DNA of 64,000 bases from Sphaerulina vaccinii. Its lineage: Eukaryota; Ascomycota; Dothideomycetes; Mycosphaerellales; Mycosphaerellaceae. The DNA lies in the NCBI GenBank assembly GCA_022570795.1, contig JAKUDP010000001.1, positions 1,240,001 through 1,304,000 of the forward strand. Direction: 5' to 3'. The position numbers were made by a program, and so were the translations under genes. The notes under the pieces are model-generated. The model was not told the origin of the DNA. It did no database searches and saw only the letters and a program-made list of their open reading frames with translations. Positions 30,363 to 44,360 of the stretch are shown piece by piece. Every line of letters begins with the position of its first letter. Within the stretch, counting starts at the first letter, position 1.

Positions 30363-33300
30363 CTTCTATTTAGGCTAGATAGTTCTTCTACTCTATATTC
30401 TAGTATTTATATTCTATTTCAAATCTCGATAACTTATTAAGTATAGAAAAGCTATTTATATAAGCTAGAGTTGTTTTATAAACTTCTAGAATTAGAGACT
30501 ATTCTTCGGCTTAGTTAATCTATCTATAACTATCTTTTTTATTAGAATATATACTATTACTATCTTTTTTTACTACTAGAGTTTTCTAATATTATTATAA
30601 GCTATATTAATATACTTTAATTTTTTATAAGTATAGATATTCTTAACTAGAGTTAGAGATACTTAGTTATCCTCTATAATCTAAATAGGTCTAAGTTTAT
30701 TTACTATATTAGAGTTCGCTTTAATAAGTAGTTAAAAAGAATATTCTTCTACTAACTTTATATAGTCTATTTCCTTTAGAAGCGCTACTAGAAATTAAAA
30801 TTACTTAGTATATATATTTAGAGCTATATACTTAGCTTCTATAGTTAATATTGCTATAGACTTCTACTTCTTACTTATCTAAAATACTAGTACTCTATAG
30901 AGAAAGAAGATAGATCTAAGAATTAAGACTCTGTCTACCTTGTCTATTATATAGTTAGAGTCTAAATATCTAATAAAGCTTCTACTAATTTTTCTAAATA
31001 TAAGTTCTAGATCTAGAGACGACCTAAAGTATTTTACTAGTTTCTTTAGAGTATTTATATATCCTCTTATTAGGTTAGCTATATATAAGCTTAGTCTACT
31101 AAAAGCAAAAGTAATATCTAGTCTTATTATAACTATCGGCTATATCTATATATATATCTAGCTTTAGTATTTCTATTTAGTATATCTTTTATTAGATAGA
31201 ATTACCTTAGTAAAGCTTTTATAACTATCTATTAGTAAGAGAGTTAGATAGGTATTTTCCTTAGTTATATTTAGCTTTATAAAGTTTTTTTAGATATAGT
31301 ATTTTTAATTAAGTTTTAGAGTTTCTATAACTCTATCTTTTATTATCTTTATTCTAAGAATCTTTTCTAGCTTCTTTAGATTCTTAATTTTAAAAACTTT
31401 GCCAAGCTATTTTTTAAACTAGAGAATATTTTTTAGCTCTAGTACTATAATAGGTATATTATCTATATAGATTAGAACTATAATTCTTCTTTCTCTATAG
31501 ATAAGTAGATATAGATCGATCTCTAATTAATTGAATTCTATCTATTCTAGCTTTAAGATATAGAGTTTATTCTAGTCTCTTACTACTTACTTAAGTCTAT
31601 AGAGACTTTTTAGAATTTTTAGAACCTAGTTTAGTAGAACTTCTATTTCTAGAAGTAGAATTATATAAATATCTTTTTTTAGAAAGCTCTCTATAAATAT
31701 ATTATTTATATCTACTTAGTATATTTCTAAGTTCTTCTTACAAATAACTACTATAAATACTTTTAAAGTATTATATTTTATAGTTAGTATAAAAATATTT
31801 TTAAAGTCTACTCTAAACTTCTAGAAGAACTTTCTAGTAACTAGTTTTACTTTAAACTTTTTAATAGCTCTACTAATTAATCTTTTTATATTAAAGACCT
31901 ATCTAGATATTATAAAGTTTATACTTTTTAGTAGTATAACTAGCTTCTAGGTATAGTTACTATCTAAAGCTACTAGTTCTCTCTAGATTATTTCTTTCTA
32001 TATATAGCTCTATTTAGAATTCTATATTACCTTTTTATAGAACTTTAGAATAGGAACTTCTTGCTTTAAAGTAATATTAGGTCTAAGTACTATAAATATA
32101 ACTTTTTTAATTTCTACTAAAATTTTCTAAATATAATTTTCTTCTTTTTTAATTAGGCTAAGAAATATTTTATAATACTTTAAGTTAGATATATTCTCTT
32201 TCTTATTTCTCTACCTCTTTTAGAAAACCTATTTTATAACTATACTATAGGCTTTAGGTTTAGGTTTTTTTCTTTTATCTAAAATAGATCTCCTTCTCTT
32301 CTAGAATTATACTTTTACTTCTAGTAGATTTTATATAATATCTAGATATTTTCTAATATATATATTTCTACTAGTTTTTTAATAAACTTCGATTAGCTAA
32401 TTAGTCGGCTACTCTACTCTAATCTTCTTCTTCTAAAGCTATATACTTCTAGAGTTTTCTTTTTCTAGATTTTCTATTTTCTAGTACTTTTCTTTATTTT
32501 TTAGTAGAGGTCTAAGCTATATAAATAGTAGTTAATATTTAGTTAGGCCTCTAGGGCCTAATAGACTTTAGAACTCCTTCTACTTTTTTAGTCTTCTAAC
32601 TAGTTTTCTAACTAGTATACTACTAGATTAGTTAAGTCTAGAAATATTTAATTCCAAATTTTCTTTTTTCTTATATTTAAACTATTTAGTATTACTATAG
32701 GCTTTAATAGCCTCTATATTAGGCTTCTAGAAAAGCTATATTTTAGTAGTATCTAGAATATAACTAATAAATATAGTATCCTTGCCTCTATTTATTAGTT
32801 TATCTAATTATATTCTAGCTAGCTAGGACTTTAGATTTATATATATAACTACTTTATAGCTCTAGACTCTAAAGTATAATACTAGAGGTCTCTATTCTAA
32901 GAATACCTTTTTAGGTAAGACTTTAAATCTATTAATATCTAGCCTATTTAGAAAAGTATTTCTAATAATAATACTTACTTCTAGTACTTTAGGCTAGAAC
33001 TTAATTAGTATATTAGATTCTTCTAGTATTACTTTTACTTTTTCTTTAGAGGTCTAGATCGACCTTTTAATAACTCTATTCTAAATAGAGTTATATACTT
33101 TAGTAGTATAGAAAGAGATTCTATTTTCTCTCTTCTACTACTTTAGTATAGTAAGAAGCTTTCTAGCTCTATTACTTTTTACTACTTAGAGAGAATTTCT
33201 AAATTAAAGCTCTATCTTCCTTTTCTATTAGTAGAAAGTAGATAGTATATCTATTCTTAACTTTAGTAGAAAGGCCTACTTCTTTTTTAAAAAGTTATTA

Positions 33301-35597
33301 ATAATTTTAAGCTACTATTTAAATTCTAATTTTAAAATAGATAGAAGTCTATAGATATTAATAGATATAAGAGCTAGCTTTTAGAGCTTCTACTATATCT
33401 CTTTCTCTCTATACTACTTTATTTTTACTATTATATAGACTCTATATACTCTATACTTCTTTAGAATTAGTATTAGGCTTTTTAAATCTAAAACCTAGTA
33501 AAGGTCTTTTACTATCTTTTCTCTAAAATATATAAGTCTTCGATACTAGAGCTCCTACTAATCCTAGGTACTTTCTAATATATAGAAAGTATATACTTTA
33601 TCTATTAATTCCTATAGAAAGTATACTTAATTTTAGTCGAGCCTCTAGAGCCTAATAGATTTAGCTAGACTTTTATTAATTTCTTTAATAAATAGAACTT
33701 CTTCTAATATTCTTATCTAGATAACTACTTTTCTAGAGGCTAAAACAAGTATAAATTTTAGTAGTTAAATACTAAACTACTTACTAAACTAACTCTATAA
33801 AATAAGATTAACTCTAAAACTAGGTATAAATAGAATATTTTTTAATATACTCTATTTCCTCTTTCTTCCTCCTATTACTACTTTCCTAATATATAGCTAT
33901 TAAGTAGCTACTACCGACTTTAATCTACTTTCTAGTCTAAAAAGGTTTTAGTTCTCTAAAAAGTAATTCTTAGTTAGTTATATAGATAGAAGTATAAAAG
34001 TTAAGTAGCTATTCTAATAGCCTATACTTGCTTTTTATATCTATAGTTAAGTAGGCAACCTTATTTATATTCTTATCCTCTAATAGGGTCTAAGATACTT
34101 CTAAAGTAGTTAGTAACTCTATATTTTCTTATACTATAAAAGCCTTCTTTAGGTACTTTTTACTTAAGTTAGATTTCTTTTTAAAGAATTATACTTTAAG
34201 TTTAAGTTTCTTTACTATTTTTTTAAGTTTATCTTTCTCTAGTAAAGATTCCTTCTTTTATTTTAATAGAAAGTATCTTTTTTTAACTCGGTATTCTATT
34301 TTTAGTACTATAGTCTTAGTAGCTCTTTATACTCTCTCGAGTCTAGAGTAATTATTCTAGATATATAGTCCTCTATAGAGGAAATAGGCTAGTAGTTCCT
34401 AGGTACCTTTCTTAGTAAATATAGCTATCTCTTAGCCTATTATCTATTTCTATTTTTCTTTTAGAATTCTAAGAATATTCTAAAGCTTAAAAGTCTATTT
34501 TAGATCTATACTATCTCTAATTATTTAGTAGAACTTAGGTAGAGCTATAAGGAGTTACTATATCTTCCTATTTTTAGTTTCAATTTCTTTAAACTATAAA
34601 GAGATTATAACTACTTTTTTTATAATAGTACTTAGGCTCTACTATACTTTATTAATTATCTAGCTATTTTATATTTCGAATATAGTATACTATTTAAAAA
34701 GGCTTTTTTCTATAGCTTAGAGCTTATTTTTATACTTTTTTTTAGCCTATTTCTAGAGCTCTTTTACTATTTTAATCTCCTATATTACTTTCTAATTATC
34801 TACTAATATATAGATATATATCTTATAGAGAGCTACTATATTATACTTCTTATAGGATGCTCTCTTAATAGAGCTATCTAGCGAGTCTAATAATATAGTT
34901 AATATATATTCTAAAGGAGTTAATACTAGAGTATCTAGTATAGTCTCTAATAGAACCTATTCTACTTATTTAGATATAAGAGATATTCTTATTATTCTAA
35001 ACTAGGCTTTATAGTTCTCTTATATTAGAATTAGTATAGCTACTCTCCTATTAAATCTATTTTCTTATTTTTAATCTATTTTACCTAAAATATTAAAACT
35101 AAACTCTAGAAAATTAATACTTTTTTAAATAACTTAAGTAGTAGTTTCTAAATAGCTACTTTTCTTATCTAAAACTCTCTTTCTTTTCTTTTAAATAAGC
35201 TTAGTATAGTTTTCTATACTTTCTACTTATCTATACTTATAAATAGACTTAAATAGTCTCTTTTTAGAGGAATATATCTTTCTAAGATATTAGTAGTATT
35301 CTAGTATAGAAGTTAAGTCTTATCTATATAAAATAGTATTTTAGCTTCTAGCTTACTCTTTCCTTTTTATACTTTTTAAGCTCTACTCTTTTAGGTATAC
35401 CTTACTAGGTTCTTTTCTATCTTATCTACCTTTAGGAACTTCTAGAATATACCGAGTTCTTCTAAGTCTTCTTAGTAGTATAGATAGGTATACCTTAGAT
35501 CTCCTTTTACTTTTTTTATTATAGGTTCGTATTCTACTATTAGAAAAGGCTAACTATTACTATCTAATACTTCCTCTATAAACCTAGGCTTATAACC
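30363..35597 (-). pseudogene. Remnant of copia gag-pol polyprotein
   Basis: On the minus strand, around 31620-31570, the frame reads ...VLK-LKSLYRLK-VVRD, the LYGLKQA-R-W block of copia reverse transcriptase with TAG in place of Gln/Trp. At about 31520-31440 it reads IIVLIYIDNIPII, the (V)YVDD catalytic block with Asp-to-Asn damage from G-to-A change. A copia-type RNase H would lie to the left (30.8-31.0 kb); integrase and gag would lie to the right. No frame is open, so it makes no protein. Confidence 0.75.
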
Positions 35598-35844
35598 TAT
35601 CGAAATAGAATAATAATATATATACCTATAATATATAGAAAGAGTCTTAATATATAATAGAAGTAGAAGTATTAGATAGAAACTAACTATATTAATTATA
35701 TTAGTTAGATATAGGTTATATCTCCTCCTAAGATATAGAGTATTAGATAAGTTATATAATCTACTATTATATAACCTATATTATATAATCTAATTCCTAA
35801 GAGGGTATCTCTTAGATAGTCTAACTAGACTATACTTTCTAATA
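35598..35844 (-). repeat. Copia 5' LTR
   Basis: 247 bp, matching 30116-30362. Immediately inside it, on the minus strand, GGTTATAAGCC could be the remains of a tRNA primer-binding site. Confidence 0.85.
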
Positions 35845-36059
35845 ATAACTATAATACTACCTAATTCTATACTAGATATTAGTTCGTTTAGAGATATCTA
35901 TACTATTAATAATAATAGAGACTCTATAGAAGAAGTAGATCTATTAGAAATATAGCTAGAAATATAGCTAGAAGCCTTCTTATCTATAATATCTATAGTT
36001 ATAGATATAGCTTTCCTTATATAATAGAGGGCTATAAAGAATATAAATAAAATAAAAGA

Positions 36060-37991
36060 ATAAAGTAAAGAACAAAGTAATCTAGACCTATAGAAGTATA
36101 TATAAGAGTAACTACTATATAAGCTAGAATAAAATAACTACTATAAAATCTTCTACTATAAATATAAGTAATAGTCTAGAGGCTTACCTAATACTACTAT
36201 ATACTTATTTAATAAGTACTAGATCTATATTAGTAAATATAAGTAGCTAGTAGATATATAGTAAGTAGAGGCTTTAGTCTAGTAGTTAGAGAAATCGATA
36301 TAGAAATATAATAAGAAGTAAGCTATATTATATAAGTAAATTCTATAATACTATACTAATAAAACTAAGTTCTATAATACTATAGTTAGACTATTCGTAG
36401 CCTATAGCTTATTATATAATCTAGCTATCTAAAAGGAGTTTAAGTATATAATACTTAGTATTAATCTAGAGGCTTTATACTACTTTTTAAAGTCTAGTAG
36501 CTCTATTAGATACTATATTATTCGTAATATAAAAGTATAGAAAGAAGTTATTATTCTCTATCTATATAAATATACAAAGGCTACTATTATATAAGTATAG
36601 ATACCTAGAAGACTAAATATAGTAAAAAGTACTTCTAAGCTATAAATATATAGGTAGTAGATAGTACTAGTAAGCTAGTATAGATACTAGTCGACCTTAT
36701 TAAGGTTAATAGTAAAGAAGTAAAGTCTAGTAACTTTCTTACTAGCTTACTTATTAAAATAATCTAGAAATATAGCCTAGAATATAATTTTAGCTAGATT
36801 ACTTTAGATAATATTACTATAAATAATACTATAGTATATATAATAAAGAGCTATATAAGATCTAAAAGATATACCTACTAGACTAAGAAAATATAGAGGT
36901 TATACTATATTAGATATATTATTAATCTATTAACTTAAGTCTTTATATTTGTTAAAAATAAGAATAAAGCTAAGAAGATCTATAAAGCTATAGAGCTTAT
37001 AATAATTAAGTTATAGCTTACTAACTCTACTACTAGTAATCTATAATTGCTTATAGATATAGAGGCTAATAATACTAGGCTCTTAAAAAACAAGATATTA
37101 GCTAAGCTATATAGACTAGTAGTATTATTCTATAATAATAAGTTCTTCTAAGCTTTTAAGTATTATATATATATATATATATTCGAAAATATATATCTAT
37201 CTACTATACTAAAGATACCTAGAGAAATATATTAGAATAGCTAGCTTTTAATAATTATTAAAGCCTTCGATATAAAGCTAATATTAGAAGAGCTATTTGT
37301 TAGTTATACTAATATTTTAGAAAGTAATATTCTTACTAATAATAACTAGAAGCTACTTAGCTATATAAAAAACTTCTTACTACTATTTAATAATATTACT
37401 CTAAAGCTCGAAGGCTATAATTATATACTAGATACTTTCTAACTAGCTATAAACTACTTAGTAATTTACTTCGAGTAATAGCTAGTACTATATACTAACT
37501 AAAATATTCTCTATAAGCTAATTTTTATTATATAGATACTATTTAAAAAGTACTATAATAAGACTAATAATTCTAGTATATATAATAGTACTATTATTAT
37601 ACTCTACTCGCTATAAGGCTTAGCTTACAAATAACTAGACTATAGCTAAGAAAGTAGCTTAGATACCTATATTAATTAAAAAATAAAAAAGCTATTAAGG
37701 AAGTATCTAAGTAGGTACTTAATAGCTATAGCTCTAGTTATAGTAGAAACTACTACTATATAAGAGCTAAATATATTTAAGAAGTACGAACTAGCTATAG
37801 AGTAAGTAATATCTTTCTATACTAATAACTTTAAGGCTTTTATTAATAGTACTATATTAAGGCTATTTAAAATTAATACTCTATATAAGAAGACTAGAAA
37901 GCCTATTAGGTATTTATAGATAGCCTTTAAGTAGTAGTACAATCTAATATAATAGTAGACTTATCTAGTATTATCTAAGCTTACTATAGAT
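36060..37991 (+). pseudogene. hAT transposase, 5' and central part (RIP-destroyed)
   Basis: The plus frame is interrupted almost only by TAG/TAA. It shows a BED-like zinc-finger remnant (IFYYKYK..SRGLPNTT followed by LFNKY), then FYNTIVRLFVAYSLLYNLAI and FKYIILSINLEALYYF-KSSSS. Further on are ITLDNITINNTIVYI and a block equivalent to RC.GH..NL..Q.FIF (YYIRYIINLLT-VFIFVKN), the usual order in fungal hAT transposases. It stops at 37991, where an LTR element is inserted. Cys to Tyr, Met to Ile and Trp/Gln to stop changes fit RIP. The protein is not made. Confidence 0.75.
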
Positions 37992-38335
37992 TATTATAGT
38001 TCTAATATAGAGTAATAATAACTATTTGCTTAGAATATATAAGTAGATAGAAGACTTATAAAAAAGCTACTTATACTAAGGAGATTAGAGTAATTAGAAT
38101 TAGAGTAATTAAAGTAATTAAAGTAATTAAAGTAATTAGGGAATAGTAACTCTAAAGTATAAGGCTATAGATATATAGATAATACTCCTTAGTAAGTAGA
38201 TAGAAGCTTTATACTTAACTTATTCGAAGTATCTAATATATACTATTTAGACTTACTACTTTTAGAAGCTAGAAGATATTACTATAAAAGAATATACTCT
38301 ATTACTCTAATAATAATATAGTAGGTCCTAATAAC
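37992..38335 (+). repeat. Left LTR of the gag-only element
   Basis: 344 bp. Contains a short tandem array of a 9-bp unit (GTAATTAAA) near 38098-38140. Matches 45952-46322 except for array length and scattered transitions. Confidence 0.65.
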
Positions 38336-38579
38336 TTTAAGTACTACTCTAGAGCTTTTTATATATATCTAGAAGTAACGCGACTTAAAGCCTATTATAA
38401 TAGTAGCTATTAATAGGTATTATAGAGTATATAAGTAATATATTAATTATAGAAAGTAGAAAATAATTAATACCCTCTATAAGCTCTATAAGTATATAGA
38501 AGTATACTAGAGGACCTAAAGTATCTATACTAGAAATATTCGATAGAACTAAGAATAAGTTAGAAGTATTTTAGCTATA

Positions 38580-39225
38580 AGTTTAGCTATATCTTTACTT
38601 TAACCTATACTAGTTTAATAGTAAAGCTAGCAAAGTTTTATATACTATATTTTTTCTAGAAAAAAAGCTACTAAGAAATTTTAACTATACTTTAAAAACT
38701 AGCTTTATAACTAGAGTAAGAGAAAAACTCTAAAAATAGAAACTAGAAAGATCTTCTATAACTATAATAAGTTTAAGACAAAACTCGATAATCTATATAG
38801 AATACCTAATAAAAAAGTATATACTAACTAGTATATCTAATAACTTAGATAAACTACTTTTATAACTCTCTATATCTTAGAGTTCTAAAAATATTCTACT
38901 AACCTTAGATAGAATAATACTATATTCTATTTCTAGTTCTATCTAGAGCTTAAGAATAATATTAAAGCTAAACTATTCTAAAACTCTAGCCTAACTATAC
39001 TAGAAATAATAATTAAAATAGTAAAAAAAATTAATAAAAAACTCTAGAAGTTAAAATATAATTAGTTTATATAGCCTAGATTCTAGAGACCTACCTAGAG
39101 TAGAAGAGGAGGCTTTAAGGCTAGAAGTTATAACTCTAGATATAGAAATTCTATAGAATTAGATATTACTAAAAAATAAAATAAATAAATATTAAGCTTT
39201 ATCTATTATATATATAGTAAGAAAG
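38580..39225 (+). pseudogene. Gag remnant of the gag-only LTR element
   Basis: The plus frame reads FKTKLDNLYRIPNKKVYTNQ, then QLRQTTFITLYILEFQKYSTNL, FYFQFYLELKNNIKAKLFQ and a Lys-rich stretch. Near the end comes FIYYIYSKKGYY, a CCHC zinc-knuckle (CFYCGKKGHY-like) whose Cys/His have become Tyr. This is the order of Ty3-type gag (Retrotrans_gag followed by a zinc knuckle). The gypsy insertion at 39231 falls directly after the knuckle. Stops are RIP-type TAG/TAA. Confidence 0.65.
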
Positions 39226-39230
39226 GCTAC

Positions 39231-39394
39231 TATAACGGATTAAATATAGTAGTCTATAGTACCTAATACTTTAGATTAAAGATCTAATATTAAAAAAGAA
39301 AAGAGAGTCTAACTTCTAACTTTCTAAAAAATAAAAAGATATCTCGAAATTAGTTATTTTTAGCAAAGCTAACTTATAGGCCTAGCTTATAATA
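39231..39394 (-). repeat. Gypsy 3' LTR
   Basis: 164 bp, direct repeat of 44914-45077. It is less mutated at its tip (TATAACGGAT against TATAATAAAT). Confidence 0.85.
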
Positions 39395-42300
39395 TTACTC
39401 CCCTTCTTATAGAATAGCGTCCGTTACGTCTATATTACTAGAGTTTTCGTAGGTCTAGTAAATACTATTTATACTATACTATTTTAGCGCAAATTCGTAG
39501 TAGTTTATAGAAGAGAACTATTATTCTCCTCTATATTCCTATATAGTTTCTTAAAATATTTAAGTATAACTATATTCTTAAAGTTATATAAAAGGCTCTA
39601 TATAGAGGTAGCATACCCTATCTATTTAATATATACTTCCTTCTAAGAACTTCTACTAACTCGTCTTATTTAGTAATAGAGAATAGCTTTAATACTATAT
39701 TTATTAATCTCCTCTTTATTTATAATTACTATAGGCTATATATTATCTACTTCTTATAACTCGAGTAGGTCGGTAGAAGTAGAGTATAGTAGAATAGTAT
39801 AAAACTTTTTAAATACTCTATATAGTATATCTAATTCGATAAAATAAAGCAAACTAGGGAATATCTAGGTAACTATATATTTTATATAAATCTAGTCGAG
39901 TTTCTTTATCGGTTAATCGGTAGTAACATTTTTTAGGTTTAGCTAGACTTTATCTCTAATATAGTAAGTAATAGAGGCTACTCGAGATTAATTAGTATAA
40001 AACTCTTATTATTATTATATTATAGCTATTACCGAATAAGCGAAGTCGCATACTTGCTATAGCTTCTAAATAATAGCTTTACCTTTCTTTCGAGGATTAT
40101 AGAGGTTTATATTTTTATTAAGTTCTACTATTTCTATATCTCGGAGATAGTATCTATAGAATAGAAAAAAGAGAGAAATACCTATTATTATAGATATTCT
40201 ACTATCTAGAGTAATAGATGCTAGAGATAGCTACTTGCTCTAATCTACTTAGTTATATACTATAAAGGCCTAGAGGTATATCTCTATCTCCTAATTATAT
40301 CTTTCTATAGAACTATCTATTTTAGAATAGTAGGCTATTAAAAGCCTTTAAGTAATATATAGGAGTTTATAAAGTTATTACTAAAGTCTATTAATAAATT
40401 ATACTCCTCTATTAGAGATAATACTTAAAAGAAGCTAGTAAATAGGTATATACTAGTTAATAATAAGGCGAGATAGTCTATCTATATCGAACTAGCTAGG
40501 TAGTATATAGAGAAATATATTACCTTTACTAAAATAATTTATAATAATAAGGATAGTAGTCGATCTATTATCCTTATTTAGTAGAAGATCTATAATAAAG
40601 TCTATAGATTTATTAGTCTATATATAATTAGGGATTAGAAGAGGCTTTAGAAAGCCTTTCTTTCTATCCCTCTATATTATAAACCAACTATAGATAGTAT
40701 AGTTATATATAAAATATCGAACTTATATATTTATTCCTATCTAAAAGAACTATTAGAAAAGGTAGTCGATAGTAGCGTCTCGGCTAGTATAGCTACTAAG
40801 AATAGAGTCGTAAAGTTTCTAGATAATCTAGGTAGTAAGTAGTTTATAAAAGAGTAACTAGATATAGTCTCGAAAGTATAGTAGTCTATTCTAAATTTTA
40901 TATTTCCTAATAGAGAGGTATAGGTTTAGTTCTATAGAGAAGGAATATCTACTTTCTTCTACTACTACTTATACTTATTAATAGGCCTATCTATATTTAG
41001 TATTAAATACCTAGCTCTATAGGTCTTATAGTTTGTTAGTATTAGTAAATAGACTAGTCTATTTTTTAGTAGTTATAGGTAGTACTTGTATCTTAGAGGA
41101 AAGTAATATAGTATATCTATTTATAAGCTTATTATTAGTCGAATTCTTAGAAATGTCCTAGTCTCTATAAAATAGAGTATCTAGAACTATAGTATCTTTT
41201 CTAGATTAGTAAACTAGTCTTATCTAGAATAGAGCTAAGAAGTTAGACTATTAGATCTATTATTTACTTAGATACTTTTTTATAAAAAAAGGTTCTAGAT
41301 TCTTATTTATAACTCTAAGTTCTATTTTTTAATATATTTAACTATAGTAAGAAGTTCTTTATTATAGATATTATAGTTTGCTTCTACTAGAGTATATTAT
41401 TAGAAAAAAAAGGTAATAGAGTACTATTACTATATAATAGAGTTATACTAATAGAAAGCGCCTCTAATAGCCTATCTAGAAGAATTAGGCTCTACTTATA
41501 TTATTCGGTCTAGGTTATATAAGGATAATACTAGCCTATTTATAAAAGTATCTTTTAAATATTTAAAAGTAGTTATCTATTTATCTATTTATTCCTCTAT
41601 TAGAACCCGACTTTTTTTTTTATAAAGTCGAGAAGAGGTTTAGTAAAGTTAGTATAGTTCTATATAAAAATCTAATAGTAATTAGTAAAGCTAAGGAATA
41701 AATAAACTCCTCGAATAGTTATTAGCTTCTCCTAGTTTATAATAGTAGCTATCTTTTTAGAATCTATTCTAACTCTAATACTAATCTTAATAATATACTC
41801 TAAGTACTTTATTAATTTTGTTTTAAACTTATATTTACTAATATCTAGTATTAGGCTATTTTTAGTAAGCCTATTAATAATACTCTTTACCTTCTTTTAG
41901 TAGTTTTAGAGGAATCTACTTAAGAAAATAAGAATATTATTAATATATATTATATAAAAGTTATTAAGAAATTCTTTTAAAATCTAGTTTAAAAACCTCT
42001 AGAAGGTAGTAGGTATACTAGTTAGCTTAAAAAGGCAAACTTTCTATTCGAATAATTTATAGTATATTTAGAAAGTAGTTTTCTATTTATCTCCTTCTAT
42101 AATTCTAATATAGTAGAATATAGTTAAGATATCGAGTTTTATAAGCTACTTAGCTTTATTTAGAAAAGTAAAAGTTTTTTTTATAAAAAGTAGTAGGTAT
42201 CGATTCTTAATAGTAATAGTATTAAGACCTCGATAGTTAATATAAAAATATAGGCCTCTTCTAGGTTTCTTAGCAAAGAGGATAGAAGCTATAGTAGAGA

Positions 42301-44350
42301 ATTTACTTATATAAATAAAATTTCTATCTAGTAAAGATATAAAAGTTCTCTATAATATAAGTAGCTTGTTCTAAGTTATATTATAAAAAAGTTTTTATAG
42401 AAGTTATTTTTTTTTACTATTTTTATTTTTCTCTAAAAGTATCTTATAGTTAAATCTAAGTCTCTAAGAAGCTAAAATACCTTTATTTTTAGAAATTAGA
42501 AGAAAAGCTTTTATATATTCTTAATAGTATAGAGGCAATTACTTAAAAATATTTTTTTCTATAAAAAAAGTTTTTATTTTTAAAGCCTTTTTAATATCTA
42601 GAAGAGAAGCTATAAATAGTTAGATACTATTCTAAGATTTCTATATATTTTTTTTATTTAAAAAAAAGGCCTATATTCTAAATATAGTAGTAGAGATTAT
42701 AGTAATCTAGGTAGTATTAGTATAGAATTCTCTTATAGGCTTCTTTTTATATAGAAGGCTTATTCTATTTATAAATTTAAAATAGTTTATTATATTATTT
42801 ATTTATATATTTTTATAAAAAAGAAATAGCTATCTAAAAATTAAATCTTCTACTAAGTTTAGTATAGTATAGGTAAAAGTATCTATTTTATACCTACTAA
42901 TATTAAAAAAGAACTTTATAACCTAAAAGATTCTTTTATTTCTAGAGGATCTTTATATACTAGTAACTTACTAATAGAATATATTAATAATAGGTAGATA
43001 GAGCTTCTTAGCTAGTTGTTTATTTATTAAATAGTATAACTAGCTACCTTAGTTAAAAAGAGAAAATATAGTTATATAGTTATTAATAATTATAGTAGAA
43101 TAGAAAAAAAGTATTTCTATTTTTAGTTAAAACTAATTCTATTCTACTTTTATTAGACTCTATCTCTACTAATAACTTCTAGTAGAGGCTACTTTTCCTC
43201 TAAATTCTTTTCTATAGACTCTACTTCTATTACTCTATTCGAGATATCTCTATTCTTCTTTATTATATTCTAAATATATATAGCTTATATAGTATTTAGG
43301 TTTTATATAAATAAGAGAGAGTATTATTAGATTATATATATTTTTTTTATAATAAAAGTAAAAGTTCTTATCTTTTCTTTTTTAAATTATAAAAAGTTCT
43401 ATCTACTTTGTATACTTCTTATTTAAAGACTTAAAGTAGTTTATATATATCTAATCTATTATATTTCTATTATCTATTTTCTTAGTAGAAGAGCTTAACT
43501 CTAGAAAGGCTTAATATATTATTAAGTACTAGAGGTTCGATAGAGTACTACCTATTATTAGGAAATTTTTAATAAAAGTAATATATCTATTAGAGGAGTT
43601 TAATATATATAGAATAAAAGCTCTTTTTATTTTATTATTAAAAGAGTTTTTAAAAAATACTATCTAGATTCTATTTTCTCTATTATTAACTATTTTACTA
43701 GTAAGGCCTATATTTATAAATACTATCTTAAAGTATAAAAAATAGTTTATAATTTTTTTTTTATTTTTTTAATATATAATACTTAGGAACTAGAAAGTAT
43801 AGTATTACTAGTTTATATCTTTATAGATACTATTAAGATAGAAGAGAAAGGCTTCTATACTTCTAATATCTATTTTAATTACTTTATAAATAGTTATTTT
43901 TACTATCTTTATAGTATTTTTTTTAATATAACTTATAAAGTAAAAAAACTTCTAAAAGTTATTACTAACTACTTTTCTATTAATCTAGAGCTTTACCTTT
44001 ACTACTAAAAACTAATTTTTCTAATCTACTTTCTTTCTACTAAATATTCTAAATATAGAAACTTTTTTTTTAGTTATTATTATACTATTAACTCTATATC
44101 TATAGAAGTTAGTATAGATACTAGTATCTCTTTCTATATTATATAAAAACTATATATTATTATTAGTATAGGCTATATCTAGGCAAGCTTCTATTCTATA
44201 TCTAACTATATAGCCTACTCTAGTTCTAGAGCTTATACTATTCTATTAATTTATTTATTCTAAGCTATAAGTTTAGTATAGAACTTTTATATTAGTTATA
44301 TATATATATATATATATATTACTAATAGTATACTTAATCTCCTTCTATTC
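39395..44350 (-). pseudogene. Remnant of gypsy gag-pol polyprotein
   Basis: On the minus strand around 42090-41880 the frame reads FE-KVCLFKLTSIPTTFQRFLN followed by IIYINNILIFLSRF. This is the Ty3 reverse transcriptase block FEW.VMPFGL.NAP.TFQ.F.N ... VYLDDILIFS with Trp lost, Met/Pro altered and Asp-Asp changed to Asn-Asn. Protease and gag would lie to the right, and RNase H and integrase to the left (39.4-41.8 kb). No frame is open. Confidence 0.75.
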
Positions 44351-44360
44351 TATTCTAATA

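Larger units (their letters stand above)
30116..35844 (-). mobile_element. Ty1/copia LTR retrotransposon, full-length but RIP-dead
   Basis: 5,729 bp with 247-bp LTRs (30116-30362 and 35598-35844). Both LTRs begin TATCGAAATAG (originally TG...) and end CTAATA (originally ...CA). The 5-bp target duplication is ATAAC on both sides (30111-30115, 35845-35849). Coding direction is minus, so 35598-35844 is the 5' LTR. Copia reverse transcriptase is readable (see separate entry). It is inserted in the hAT element upstream of the transposase. Confidence 0.88.
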
